Both the position numbers and the translations under genes were made by a program. The notes beneath the pieces were generated by a model that saw only the letters and a list, made by a program, of their open reading frames with translations, was not told the origin of the DNA and did not search any database. From an uncultured beta proteobacterium (lineage in GTDB: Bacteria > Pseudomonadota > Gammaproteobacteria > Burkholderiales > SG8-39), in assembly GCA_902826155.1 (NCBI GenBank), contig CADEDU010000013.1:49323-113322 (forward strand): a stretch of DNA of 64,000 nucleotides, in the 5' to 3' direction. Positions 25,701-36,117 of the stretch are shown here, in pieces (within the stretch, counting starts at the first letter, position 1; every line of letters starts with the position of its first letter).

Positions 25701-26414
25701 TCAGCGCGCCTGCATGACGATGCGGCCGAACACGTCGTGCGCGAATCGTTCGAGCGTGGCGATCGTCACCCGATTGCTGCGCACGAACGCGTTGTAGGCC
25801 AGCACAGCGGGAATCGCCACCGCAAGGCCGAGTGCGGTCATGATCAGCGCTTCACCCACCGGCCCGGCAACCTTGTCGAGCGTGCCCTGGCCCGACAGTC
25901 CGATGGCGAGCAGCGCGTGATAGATCCCCCACACCGTGCCGAACAGCCCCACGAAGGGCGCGGCCGAGCCGACCGAGGCGAGGATGGTCAGCCCCGATTC
26001 GAGCTGAGTCGTCGTGGCCGCGATCGAGCGGCCGAGTGCGCGCGTGACGAACTCGTTGGTCGCACCGGGATCCACCACCGTGCTGCCGCTCGCGCCGCGC
26101 ACCTGCTCAACGGCGCTCGATGCGTCGCGGACCAGTTCGGCGAAAGGATCGCGTGGCTGCGATTCGCGCAGGCTGGACTGCACGCTGGGCAAATCCGATG
26201 CTGAGCGAAACGCCTGCACGAACCGGCGCGACTGCAAGTGACGCAGCGCAAGCCGCACGCTCTTGACGATGATCACCGTCCAGCTCGCGATCGACATGAT
26301 CAGCAGCAGCGCCAGCACGGCGCGGCCGACCAGATCGGTCTGGCCGATGAAGTGGGCCACGCCAAGTGATTGCTGGAATGCCCCGAATGGTTCGGGTTTC
26401 AAGAGTTCCTGCAC
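25701..26414 (-). CDS. exbB: ExbB, MotA/TolQ/ExbB proton-channel protein
   Basis: A 237-residue membrane protein with three transmembrane helices (about 31-50, 150-172, 190-212) and the family motifs VGSAAPFVGLFGTVWGI and LIMTALGLAVAIPAVLAYN. It forms the motor channel with ExbD and energises TonB. I start at GTG 26414 because AAGGGAG lies six bases upstream and the TonB stop codon is immediately before it; an alternative GTG five codons further upstream would lie inside tonB. Downstream of tonB in one transcript. Confidence 0.92.
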   Translation of the reverse strand: MQELLKPEPFGAFQQSLGVAHFIGQTDLVGRAVLALLLIMSIASWTVIIVKSVRLALRHLQSRRFVQAFRSASDLPSVQSSLRESQPRDPFAELVRDASSAVEQVRGASGSTVVDPGATNEFVTRALGRSIAATTTQLESGLTILASVGSAAPFVGLFGTVWGIYHALLAIGLSGQGTLDKVAGPVGEALIMTALGLAVAIPAVLAYNAFVRSNRVTIATLERFAHDVFGRIVMQAR

Positions 26415-26415
26415 G

Positions 26416-27159
26416 TCAGCTCCCTTCACGCAGATTGAAATGGATCGGAATCAGCACCCACGCGGCGATCGTCTTCTCGCCCTGACGCGCCGGCACGAAC
26501 TTCCAGCGCTTCACTGTCGCGATGGCCACGTCGTCGAGTCGGTCGAAGCCGCTGGTGCTGCGCAACTCCACGCGTTGCGCCAGACCCTGCGTATCGACGT
26601 ACACGCGCAGTACCACCTTGCCCTGCTCGCCCATGCGCCGCGACAAGTTGGGATAGGGCGGTGCCGGGTTGGCGAGATAGCCGGCGTTGAACAGCGGCGG
26701 TTTGATCGGCTCCGGCGTGGACGGTGCCGGGAGCGCGGGCACAGGTGGGGATGGTGTTGGTGCAGCGAGCACGGGTTCTGCAGTGGGTTGCGGCGGAGTG
26801 GGGTGCTCCTGGGCGCGCACCGATTCCGACGGTGCAACGGGCGCTTCCGCGACCAGGTTGTGCATCGGCACCGATTCGGCGACGAGTTGTGGCGGCGGTG
26901 GCGGTAACGGCGCGACCTTGCGCACGACCGGCTTGAGCGGAACCGGCGCGACGGGTTTGGGCTCGGGCGACTTGATGACGGGTTGCGGCGGTTGCGGTGA
27001 TGTCGGCGCCAGCAACATCGCCTGAATCGGGTGCGGCGGCGTGGGTACGCGCAATGCGGGGCGAAGCGAGGCGAGCCAATGCAGAGCGAACGCGTGCGCG
27101 ATCAGCACCACGACCAGTGCGGGCCAGATATCGATCGAATGCCAGCGGGAGCCGCGCAT
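26416..27159 (-). CDS. tonB: TonB energy transducer
   Basis: A 247-residue protein with one N-terminal transmembrane segment (residues 12-30), a Pro-rich periplasmic span (VPTPPHP to PEPIKPP, residues 38-160) and a C-terminal TonB domain (GYLANPAPPYPNLSRRM to PIHFNLREGS) with YPxxxR and a GKVVLRVYVD strand. It carries energy from ExbBD to outer-membrane receptors such as the siderophore receptor at 20451-22847 and BtuB at 41910. It follows the 82-residue hypothetical gene by 24 bases. Confidence 0.92.
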   Translation of the reverse strand: MRGSRWHSIDIWPALVVVLIAHAFALHWLASLRPALRVPTPPHPIQAMLLAPTSPQPPQPVIKSPEPKPVAPVPLKPVVRKVAPLPPPPPQLVAESVPMHNLVAEAPVAPSESVRAQEHPTPPQPTAEPVLAAPTPSPPVPALPAPSTPEPIKPPLFNAGYLANPAPPYPNLSRRMGEQGKVVLRVYVDTQGLAQRVELRSTSGFDRLDDVAIATVKRWKFVPARQGEKTIAAWVLIPIHFNLREGS

Positions 27160-27183
27160 TGCCTGCTTGCCGTCCGAGTGCGC

Positions 27184-27432
27184 TCAGTGCAAACGGGCGG
27201 GTGTCGTGACGGTCGTCGCGCCGGGTGTGACTTGCCACGCCGTGCGCAGGCTTGCGCACATGTCGCGCACGATCGCGTCGGCCTTCGGATGCAGCGCCAG
27301 CCATTGCAGGTGCCCGTCGACGCAGCGCGCCAGGCGCGGGCACTGCGTGCGGCCGTACTGCGTCATCAGATAGATCAGTGACGCGACCACGATTTCGTAG
27401 CGCGCATCGTCGGGAAAGTAGTTCGGATTCAT
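27184..27432 (-). CDS. Conserved small protein of the hemP-tonB operon
   Basis: An 82-residue protein, MNPNYFPDDARYEIVVASLIYLMTQY at its start, with Cys residues at 31, 37 and 59 and a His/Thr-rich tail. A small gene in this place, between hemP and tonB, is familiar to me from Burkholderiales operons, but its function is unknown. A strong AAAGGAG site precedes the ATG at 27432 by six bases. It is predicted soluble; no membrane segment is evident. It sits between hemP and tonB in the same orientation. Confidence 0.7.
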   Translation of the reverse strand: MNPNYFPDDARYEIVVASLIYLMTQYGRTQCPRLARCVDGHLQWLALHPKADAIVRDMCASLRTAWQVTPGATTVTTPARLH

Positions 27433-27577
27433 GGCCAGCTCCTTTCGCTTGTCGGCAATCGGCGGCTGGCTGGTTCGAGCGCGTGAGGCGCCGAACGTGG
27501 CTGGCGTGGAGGGTGCTGCTGCAGCGTCGCTTGCGCACCTCCGACGGCAAGCGATGGGTCGATCAGATCGTGCTCGA

Positions 27578-27802
27578 TCAGGCAGTCAGAATCAGCTTGC
27601 CGTTCTGGGTGATGCGCAACCGGTACTCGCGTCCGGCGTGCTCGATCAGCAACTCGCCGGCGCCATCGAGTAACGCCTCGAGGGTGGTGCGCCGGGGCGA
27701 GCGTGCGGCGGTGCCAGTTTCGTCGCGACGTAACACCAACTCGGCGCGCTTAATTTGCGCCGACGCCGGAACGGTTTGCGGATTCGGTCCTTGACGACTC
27801 AT
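27578..27802 (-). CDS. hemP: HemP, hemin uptake protein
   Basis: A 74-residue protein of the HemP family, whose signature is the C-terminal block IEHAGREYRLRITQNGKLILT. Small HemP proteins are found at the start of heme uptake operons and are required for full heme utilisation in Burkholderia, through control of the hmuR receptor gene; the mechanism is debated. The ATG at 27802 lies directly under the Fur box and -10 of the promoter, leaving no ribosome-binding site (see the promoter entry). It heads hemP-tonB-exbB-exbD. Confidence 0.85.
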   Translation of the reverse strand: MSRQGPNPQTVPASAQIKRAELVLRRDETGTAARSPRRTTLEALLDGAGELLIEHAGREYRLRITQNGKLILTA

Positions 27803-27838
27803 AAGCAAATGATAATGATTCGCATTTGCTGAAGTCAA
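27803..27838 (-). promoter_or_regulatory. Fur-regulated, possibly leaderless hemP promoter
   Basis: On the minus strand a -35 hexamer TTGACT (27833-27838) and -10 TATCAT (27809-27814) are 18 bases apart. The predicted start site lies seven bases beyond the -10, which is the A of the hemP ATG at 27802. A Fur box matching AATGATAATGATTCGCATT (plus-strand reading, 27808-27826) overlaps both. The arms AGCAAAT and ATTTGCT (27804-27810, 27824-27830) form an outer inverted repeat. Thus repression by Fur and leaderless translation of hemP are suggested. Confidence 0.75.
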
Positions 27839-28176
27839 GCCTGAATTCACACCACTTCAAGACGCAGCTTGGTTCCGCAGCCACTGTGTAAAGCACGGGT
27901 AAAGGTTGCGTACTCGACAGCCGCGCATCGCGAAACTGCGCGCCGTGCGGCAACCGCCACGGCGAATCAGTCTCTCGTTGCTGTGCGGCGCGCACCCGCT
28001 GTGGTCCGCATCCCCGGCGGTTCGGCCCTCACCGCGGTGCACCCCTCTCGTAGTCCGCCAAAGCCACGCACCGCGGTGGGTGCCCATTCTTTGGGCCCGC
28101 ATTCGGCAGGCAGCAATGCCGCAAGAGAACGGCGCGGCGCAACTCATCCAACAAACTTCTGTGGAGGTATTCCCTG
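27803..28176. other. Intergenic region upstream of hemP and of the intradiol dioxygenase
   Basis: A 374-base region between divergent genes. The right part holds two exact copies of CACCGCGGTG, a 10-base perfect palindrome, at 28030-28039 and 28069-28078, centred 39 bases apart; chance is possible in such GC-rich sequence, but an operator pair cannot be excluded. The left part holds the hemP promoter and Fur box. GGAGG at 28161-28165 is the ribosome-binding site of the dioxygenase-like gene. No further gene is evident. Confidence 0.5.
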
Positions 28177-29019
28177 ATGTCGATGCATCGCAATCGAATT
28201 CCGGCACTCAGCGCGCGTCGCCAGGCGCTCGCGTTACTTGGCACGCTTGGCACCAGCACCCTGCTCGGCTGTCTCGGCTCGAATGACAGCTCGGGTGATG
28301 GCAGCACCAGCGGTGCCAGCACGACGAGCACCACCACCGGATCGACCGCGACCGGATCAACCACCACCGGGTCGACGACCACGGGATCAACCACCACCGG
28401 CTCCACGACCACTGGCTCGACAACCGCGGCCGGCTCGTGCGTGCTCATCCCGCAGGAGACTGTTGGGCCCTATCCACTCGACCTGAGCGCGAACCCCGCC
28501 TTCTTTCGCCAGGACATCACCGAAGGCAAGACCGGTGTGCCGCTCACGCTGACTCTAAATCTGGTGAACACGTACGCCAGTTGCGGGCCGATCGCCAACG
28601 CGCGGGTCGACGTCTGGCATTGCGACAAAGACGGTCTGTACTCGGGCTACAACCAGAGTGGGGCGAACACGGTTGGCCAGACGTTCTGCCGCGGCATCCA
28701 GCTGAGCGATGCCAACGGCGCGGTGAAATTCACCACGATCTATCCGGGCTGGTATCCCGGGCGCATCACGCACATCCACTTCCAGGTCTACTTGAACAAC
28801 GGGTTGGTCGCGACCTCGCAGGTCGCGTTTCCCGAAGACATCACCCGCGCGGTCTACGCCACCGCGCTCTACGCCGCGCGCGGCCAGAACACCTCGGTGA
28901 CCAGTTTTGCGATGGACAACGTGTTCAGCGACGGCACCCAGTACCAGATGTGCACGATCAGCGCCAACGCCGCCACCGGCGGCTACGATGCGACCCTGAA
29001 CGTGGGCATCATCGCGTAG
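28177..29019 (+). CDS. Intradiol dioxygenase-like lipoprotein with TTTGS repeats
   Basis: A 280-residue exported protein. The N-terminus has SARRQALALLGTLG and LLGC (lipobox, Cys near 30; an ARR pair resembles but does not fully match a Tat motif). A linker of GSTTT repeats (about residues 43-90) follows. The body is an intradiol ring-cleavage dioxygenase fold: QETVGPYPLD, DVWHCDKDGLYSGYN, and YPGWYPGRITHIHFQVYL, with the Fe(III) ligands Tyr-Tyr-His-His present as in protocatechuate 3,4-dioxygenase. Exported intradiol-like proteins are known but their substrates are mostly unclear. It is followed by a response regulator and sensor kinase. A GGAGG site precedes the ATG. Confidence 0.87.
   Translation: MSMHRNRIPALSARRQALALLGTLGTSTLLGCLGSNDSSGDGSTSGASTTSTTTGSTATGSTTTGSTTTGSTTTGSTTTGSTTAAGSCVLIPQETVGPYPLDLSANPAFFRQDITEGKTGVPLTLTLNLVNTYASCGPIANARVDVWHCDKDGLYSGYNQSGANTVGQTFCRGIQLSDANGAVKFTTIYPGWYPGRITHIHFQVYLNNGLVATSQVAFPEDITRAVYATALYAARGQNTSVTSFAMDNVFSDGTQYQMCTISANAATGGYDATLNVGIIA
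28339..28428 (+). repeat. Six 15-bp tandem repeats coding GSTTT
   Basis: Six imperfect copies of a 15-base unit, typically ggatcaaccaccacc, each coding five residues of a Gly-Ser-Thr-rich linker in the dioxygenase-like lipoprotein. Units diverge mainly at third codon positions, so the repeat is maintained at protein level rather than being a recent expansion. Repeat number could vary between strains through replication slippage. Confidence 0.85.
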
Positions 29020-29142
29020 CTGTCGCGAGCACAACGCATGCGCATCGAGCAGCTGCTTGTGGTCACCGTGTACCCGCCCTACGTTGACGAAGCGCCTGCC
29101 ATGCGAAAAGAATCGCTCGATGCGCCCGAACCCTGCCTCGCC

Positions 29143-29865
29143 ATGAATCACGGCGCGACGCCCCGAATTCTGCTGGTCGACGACGATCGCAAGCTTGCCC
29201 GCATGCTGGTCGAGCTGCTGCTCGCCAACGGCCTGAACGCCACTGCCGTGCACGACGGGCAGGCCGGAATCGAACGGGCGCGCGAAGAGCAATGGGACCT
29301 GATCGTGCTCGACGTGATGCTGCCCAGCATCGACGGATTCAAGCTGCTCAAGCGTCTGCGCACCACCTCGCAGGTGCCGATTCTCATGCTCACGGCGCGC
29401 GGCGGCGAGGCCGATCGGGTGGCGGGGCTCGAAGACGGCGCCGACGACTATCTGCCCAAGACGGTGTCTGCGCGCGAGCTGCTGGCGCGCATCAAGGCGT
29501 TACTTCGCCGCGCCGCCGCACGCAGGTACGAGGCCGATCAAGAGCGCACGACGCTGCAGGTGGGCGAGCTGCTCATCGACGTGTCTGGTCGTAAAGCCGC
29601 CTTGGCCGCCACCGCGCTGTCGCTCACGCCGGTGGAATTCGATCTGCTGTGCGCGCTGGCCCGGCGCCGTGGCACGGTGTGCTCGCGCGACGAACTGATG
29701 GAACAGGTACGCGGGCGCGAGCTCGATGCTTTCGATCGAGCCATCGACGTGCACATCGCGGCGCTGCGCCGCAAGCTCGGCGACGATCCGCGCGCGCCGC
29801 GTTTCATCCGTACCGTGCGTACGGCGGGTTACGTACTCGACGATCCGGGCGCGCCCGCGTCGTGA
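29143..29865 (+). CDS. OmpR-family response regulator
   Basis: About 240 residues. The receiver domain holds the acidic pocket VDDD (13-15), the phosphorylation Asp57 in LIVLDVMLPS, and Lys in DDYLPKTVSAREL. The C-terminal winged helix (LTPVEFDLLCALARRRG, DELMEQVRGRE, IDVHIAALRRKLG, IRTVRTAGYVL) binds DNA. I start at the ATG at 29143; upstream Mets exist but precede atypical sequence. The stop overlaps the GTG start of the sensor kinase, so they form a translationally coupled two-component pair. Target genes could include the neighbouring dioxygenase-like lipoprotein, an inference from position alone. Confidence 0.88.
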   Translation: MNHGATPRILLVDDDRKLARMLVELLLANGLNATAVHDGQAGIERAREEQWDLIVLDVMLPSIDGFKLLKRLRTTSQVPILMLTARGGEADRVAGLEDGADDYLPKTVSARELLARIKALLRRAAARRYEADQERTTLQVGELLIDVSGRKAALAATALSLTPVEFDLLCALARRRGTVCSRDELMEQVRGRELDAFDRAIDVHIAALRRKLGDDPRAPRFIRTVRTAGYVLDDPGAPAS

Positions 29866-31382
29866 AACCCGCGCTGCCGCTGTTCGGCAAACTGTTTGCG
29901 CTATTGGCGATCAACGCCTTATTGATTGCGCTGCTCTATTGGTTGATGCCGGGCCGTGGCAACGTCGGCTGGGATGCGCTGCTCACTACCGCGGTTCGCG
30001 ACCGCCTGGTGTCGATCGGGGCATCGATCGGTCGGGAGCTCGCCGCCGTCGACCAGGCCGAGTGGAACGAGATCCTCGAGGCCAACGGCCAGATCCACGG
30101 CGTCGCCTTCACCTTTGCGCGTGTGGGTGGACCCGGAGCACCGCCGCCGCCCGGGGAGCGCCCGATGAGGCCGCCACCGCATGAGCCGGGCCCGACCGCG
30201 CACGACGCACGCCCTCGCGACAAGCCCCCGCCACCGCCGCACGATCACGGCGAGCATCAAAAGGGCCCGCCGCCTCCAGGCGGCAAGCGCGACCGACCGC
30301 CGCCCCGGGCAGAGCGCGAACGCGCGCTTGCTGAAGTACGCGTGGTCGGCACTACGGTGCTCGGACCGTATCGCGTCGAAGTTCCCGTCAACGTGTGGCG
30401 TACAGGTGGTCCGCCTCGCAACATCCACCTGCATGCCACCACCGCGAATCTCGTTCCGTTTCTGCGCTTTCTCGGCGTGACCGAGTGGCTCGCGTTTCCA
30501 GCGACCGCGCTGTTGCTCAGTTTGCTGTTGTGGGCGCCGTTCATGTGGCGCCTGACGCGCAGCATCCGCCAGATGACCGACGTGACCGAGCGCATCGCGA
30601 TCGGGCGGTTCGACGCACGGGTCACCACTGAAAGGCGCGACGAGTTGGGCCGCCTCGGTCAATCGGTCAACCGCATGGCCGAGCGGCTGGGCGATCACCT
30701 CAACGCGCAGAAGCGCTTCGTCGCCGATGTCGCGCACGAAGTCACCTCACCGCTTGCGCGCGTGCGCATGGGGCTGGGTCTGCTCACTCCGCGCGTGCCG
30801 ATCGAGGCGAGCAGCGCGCTCGCCGATATCGAGGAAGACGTCGAGCAGATGTCGCAGATGCTCGACGAGTTACTGCTGCTGTCACGCGCCGACCTGCAAT
30901 CCGATCGTGCGCCGCTGGTGCCGGTCGATCTGGCGGTACTCGTCGACGAGGCGCTGCATGCAGAGAATGCGATCGAACGCATCAGTGCGAACATCGCGCC
31001 CGGTTTGATCGTCGCGGCGCAGCCGACGCTGCTCAAGCGAGCGCTGGCGAACCTGATTCGCAATGCCATGCGCTATGCCGCCGATGCCGAAGGGCCGATC
31101 GAGATCGTGGCAGACCGCGCAGACGAACAAGTGCGCGTGGTGGTTCGCGATCGCGGTCCGGGCGTGCCCGCGAGTGCCGTGCAGCACCTGGGCGAGCCGT
31201 TCTATCGGATCGAAGCTTCGCGGACGCGCGATCGCGGCGGGTTCGGCTTGGGCCTGGCGATCGTCAAGCGCTGCACCGAGGCCTGCGGCGGGCGCTGCGT
31301 GTTCCGCAATCGAATCGGTGGTGGTTTCGAAGCCGAGCTGTGGCTGCGGCACGCGGCGCAGGGCAGCGTGCCGGCGCGATGA
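29862..31382 (+). CDS. Sensor histidine kinase with Pro/His-rich periplasmic domain
   Basis: A 506-residue membrane sensor. Two transmembrane segments (about 9-27 and 202-224) flank a periplasmic region unusually rich in Pro, His and charged residues (PPHEPGP, PPPPPHDHGEHQKGPPPP, GGKRDRPPPR). A HAMP region follows, then the histidine-kinase dimerisation motif ADVAHEVTSPLARV with His292, and the ATPase boxes LIRNAMRYA, DRGPGVP, and GFGLGLAIV. GTG start, overlapping the regulator stop by 4 bases. The His-rich loop invites a metal- or envelope-sensing role (as in copper and CpxA-like sensors), which is inference. Confidence 0.9.
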   Translation: MKPALPLFGKLFALLAINALLIALLYWLMPGRGNVGWDALLTTAVRDRLVSIGASIGRELAAVDQAEWNEILEANGQIHGVAFTFARVGGPGAPPPPGERPMRPPPHEPGPTAHDARPRDKPPPPPHDHGEHQKGPPPPGGKRDRPPPRAERERALAEVRVVGTTVLGPYRVEVPVNVWRTGGPPRNIHLHATTANLVPFLRFLGVTEWLAFPATALLLSLLLWAPFMWRLTRSIRQMTDVTERIAIGRFDARVTTERRDELGRLGQSVNRMAERLGDHLNAQKRFVADVAHEVTSPLARVRMGLGLLTPRVPIEASSALADIEEDVEQMSQMLDELLLLSRADLQSDRAPLVPVDLAVLVDEALHAENAIERISANIAPGLIVAAQPTLLKRALANLIRNAMRYAADAEGPIEIVADRADEQVRVVVRDRGPGVPASAVQHLGEPFYRIEASRTRDRGGFGLGLAIVKRCTEACGGRCVFRNRIGGGFEAELWLRHAAQGSVPAR

Positions 31383-31427
31383 GCCGCGGCCGACGGGTCG
31401 CGGTGCGATCCGTCGGAGCCGCGAAGG

Positions 31428-32486
31428 CTAGGCGCGAAGACGCGGCAGGATTCGCAGCGCGTTGCCCCGATCGATCGCGTGCAGGTCGGCGCCGCCGAAC
31501 AGCTCGGTCAGCCCCTTCACGTGATCGGCGCCGGTGCGATACGGGTAATCGGTACCGAACACGATCTGCGAGGTCGGCACCATTTTCGTGAGCGAGGCCA
31601 TCGCCACCGGATTGGAAGCCTGCGCGGTGTCGTAGTAGAAGCGGCGAATTTCCTTCCATACGCCTTCGCTGGTGAAGCCACGCTTCTGGAACGGCGGGAA
31701 CATGATGATCTGAGTGGTGAAGCGCTCGGTCAGCGCCGTGAGCGTGCCGCCGCCATGGGAGAAGATCCAGTTGATGTTCGGGAACTTCGCCGAGGCGCCC
31801 GAGAAGATCAGGCTGGCAATGGTGCGCGTGGTGTCGGTGCCGTACTCGACGATCACCGATGGCACCGCGGTGGCCAGGTTGCGACAGCACGCGGGCTCGT
31901 TCGGATGCGTATAGGCGGTCGCGTTGCGGCGATTCAGTTCTTCCAGCACCGGCGTGAAGGCCGCGTCGCCGAGGAACTTGCTGTCGTAGCTCGTCATGAA
32001 CGCCACGCCGTCGCACTTCAACACGTCGAACGCGTAGGCGATTTCCTTCAGCGTTTCGTCGACGTGCGGCATCGGCAATAGCGCGAACATGCCGAAGCGG
32101 CCCGGATGATCGCCGGTGAGCTTGCGTGCGTAGTCGTTCGAGGCGCGGGCGACGTCAGCGGCGTCTTTCGGTCCGAGGAAACCCAGTGCAGGCAGCGTCG
32201 GCGAGGTCATCGACGTTGCGATGCCTGCCTTGTCCATATCGTCGAGCGACTGGCGCGGGGTCCAGTTGTTCACCGGCGGCGAGTCGAGCTTGGCCGCCTT
32301 CAGCGCGTTGACCCACGCCGGTGGCGAGATGTGGTGATGCACGTCGATCCGATGCGGCCCGGCGGGCGCCATCATGTTGGCGCAACCTGTGGCAGCAAGC
32401 GTGCCCATTGCTCCCATCGCACTCAGGAAGCCGCGGCGGGTGAAGCCGGCGCCGCAGGCACACAGCGCGTTGTGCTGATTGCTCAT
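31428..32486 (-). CDS. Tat-exported amidohydrolase-family decarboxylase-like lipoprotein
   Basis: A 352-residue protein with a Tat signal TRRGFLSAMGAMGTLAATGC (residues 16-35), its Cys being a possible lipidation site. The mature domain is an ACMSD-type amidohydrolase: IDVHHHISP at the start, AYTHPNEP and SHGGGTLTA later, and GTDYPYRTGADHVKGL with the terminal Asp. Relatives decarboxylate or hydrolyse aromatic acids using a metal ion. It converges on the sensor kinase and is divergent from the flavin reductase-like gene. Periplasmic location is unusual for the ACMSD family. Confidence 0.87.
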   Translation of the reverse strand: MSNQHNALCACGAGFTRRGFLSAMGAMGTLAATGCANMMAPAGPHRIDVHHHISPPAWVNALKAAKLDSPPVNNWTPRQSLDDMDKAGIATSMTSPTLPALGFLGPKDAADVARASNDYARKLTGDHPGRFGMFALLPMPHVDETLKEIAYAFDVLKCDGVAFMTSYDSKFLGDAAFTPVLEELNRRNATAYTHPNEPACCRNLATAVPSVIVEYGTDTTRTIASLIFSGASAKFPNINWIFSHGGGTLTALTERFTTQIIMFPPFQKRGFTSEGVWKEIRRFYYDTAQASNPVAMASLTKMVPTSQIVFGTDYPYRTGADHVKGLTELFGGADLHAIDRGNALRILPRLRA

Positions 32487-32683
32487 GTCATCCCCCTTTG
32501 GTGGTCATTCGATACGAACGCTCGCCTGCGCGAGGCGTGCGGCGATCTTGATTCGCGGTGAGCCGATACGTCAACCGCAATCGCTGGCCACGCCCGCCTC
32601 GACCTTCGCGCGGGCAGCGATTGATTCGATGAGTGCACTGGGCGAATATCTCGACCTTTCGACGACACCGAGGAGGACACCTC

Positions 32684-33190
32684 ATGGATGCCGATGCCAA
32701 GAAGACTGCGCTACGCATGATTCCGTACGGCCTGTACGTGCTCACCGCCAAGGGCGCCGACGGTCAGGTTGCCGGAGCCACGATCAACTGGGTGACGCAG
32801 GTGTCGTTCGCCCCGCCGCTGATCGTCGCCGGCGTGAAGGCCGATTCGGGCGCGCACGCGATCGTCGATCAGACCAAGGAGTTCGTGCTCAACGTGCTGG
32901 GCAAGGGCGGCAACGGCATGGCATTCACGTTCTTCAAGCCGGCGGTGGTCGAGGGCAACAAGCTGAGCGGCGAGCCGTTCTCACTCGGCAACACGGTCAA
33001 GGCGCCGGTGCTCGACAACTGCCCCGCGCACATCGAGTGCAGGGTGGTTGATGCGGTCAAGCGCGGCGATCACACCGCCTTCGTCGCCGAGGTGGTCGAT
33101 GTGCGCGTGAAGACACCGCCCACCGGCCGCGCCGACGACGCGATTCTGTGGATGAAGGATCTGGGTGAGAAGGTGTTCTACGGCGGCTGA
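32684..33190 (+). CDS. Flavin reductase-like FMN-binding protein
   Basis: A 168-residue protein with the split-barrel flavin reductase fold: ALRMIPYGLYVLTAKGADGQVAGATINWVTQVSFAPPLIVAGVK near residues 9-52 and FVLNVLGKG near 68. It could supply reduced flavin to the LLM monooxygenases of this window, but it is not adjacent to any of them. A GGAGGA site supports the ATG at 32684. Divergent from the amidohydrolase. The next gene on the same strand starts 30 bases later. Confidence 0.85.
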   Translation: MDADAKKTALRMIPYGLYVLTAKGADGQVAGATINWVTQVSFAPPLIVAGVKADSGAHAIVDQTKEFVLNVLGKGGNGMAFTFFKPAVVEGNKLSGEPFSLGNTVKAPVLDNCPAHIECRVVDAVKRGDHTAFVAEVVDVRVKTPPTGRADDAILWMKDLGEKVFYGG

Positions 33191-33220
33191 AGCGTTTGCG
33201 GAAAGTCTTGCACTCATCCG

Positions 33221-33700
33221 GTGGCCATCGATCCCACTGACTATCTCGCCAGGCTCGGAGTGACGATCGATGTCACTCCGACGCACTGCATGGTCGCGCA
33301 TGGCGCAGGCAGCGCCATGTTTCCCGGCATCGCGCCGGACACGCTGCGCGACAAGCTGAACGACGCGATGCATGACGCGGTGATCCACTACGACGCCACC
33401 GTCGCGCGCACCGACGTGCAGATCTCCCGAACGCAGATCGAGGAAGCCGCGCTCGCCGTCGTCATCAGCACGTTGTATGTCTACAACCAGTGGCGCCAGA
33501 TCCATGCCGAGCACCGCGATCATCCGCTTCGCCTCGCGCCATCGGATCTCACTTCAGTGCAGGCGCACGATCAATGCTGGTTCTATTGCCAGCGGGTGTT
33601 CGGCAAGCGCTACCTGCCATACGCAGCGGCCCTCACGGGGATGTCGCAGGACGCTTTTCAACAGTACGAGCAAGGTCGACGCCGCTACTTCGACCGCTGA
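33221..33700 (+). CDS. Hypothetical protein
   Basis: A 159-residue protein beginning at GTG 33221. I do not recognise a domain. It has an acidic, helical character with Cys at 23, 119 and 122 (CWFYCQ), no signal peptide and no membrane segment. The stretch SKI-like is absent; a Tyr/Arg-rich end (YEQGRRRYFDR) closes it. No strong ribosome-binding site precedes the GTG. It lies between the flavin reductase gene and the TPP riboswitch of thiC. Codon usage looks like that of its neighbours, so I take it as real. Confidence 0.6.
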   Translation: MAIDPTDYLARLGVTIDVTPTHCMVAHGAGSAMFPGIAPDTLRDKLNDAMHDAVIHYDATVARTDVQISRTQIEEAALAVVISTLYVYNQWRQIHAEHRDHPLRLAPSDLTSVQAHDQCWFYCQRVFGKRYLPYAAALTGMSQDAFQQYEQGRRRYFDR

Positions 33701-33816
33701 GCGGGAGGTTGCTCGCGCAATGGGTTCCATGGGGTCAAGCGTGGACCGCGCGTCATCGTGCGCGCCCGGCGCAGTCGAAATTGCGCGGGGCGATCAATCG
33801 GAGTAGCCTCGCTTGC

Positions 33817-35882
<2,066 letters not shown>

Positions 35883-36117
35883 TGCTGACGCGCCAACACA
35901 TCTGAAAGGTCGGTTCGACGCGCGCGAAATTCCCGCCAGCGCATCGCCGACCCGTCCTGCAAAGGCACAGTGCCTCATCGGCGTGCGAAAGCGCGCCTGC
36001 ACTCTACGCGGCGGCGTACACTCGTTTCGCGCTGTTTGGATGATTGCCGACTCGTGTTGATGCACCGGGTCGGCAGGTGCGCGGTGATTCGAACGCATCG
36101 CCACGACCGAGGACACC
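35883..36117. other. Intergenic stretch between thiC and a small gene
   Basis: A 235-base region with no gene I can support. No rho-independent terminator with a T-run was found after thiC. Confidence 0.4.

Noticed and set aside
28339..28428. CRISPR-like short repeats
   Set aside because: The 15-bp units are contiguous without spacers and code for a Gly-Ser-Thr linker.
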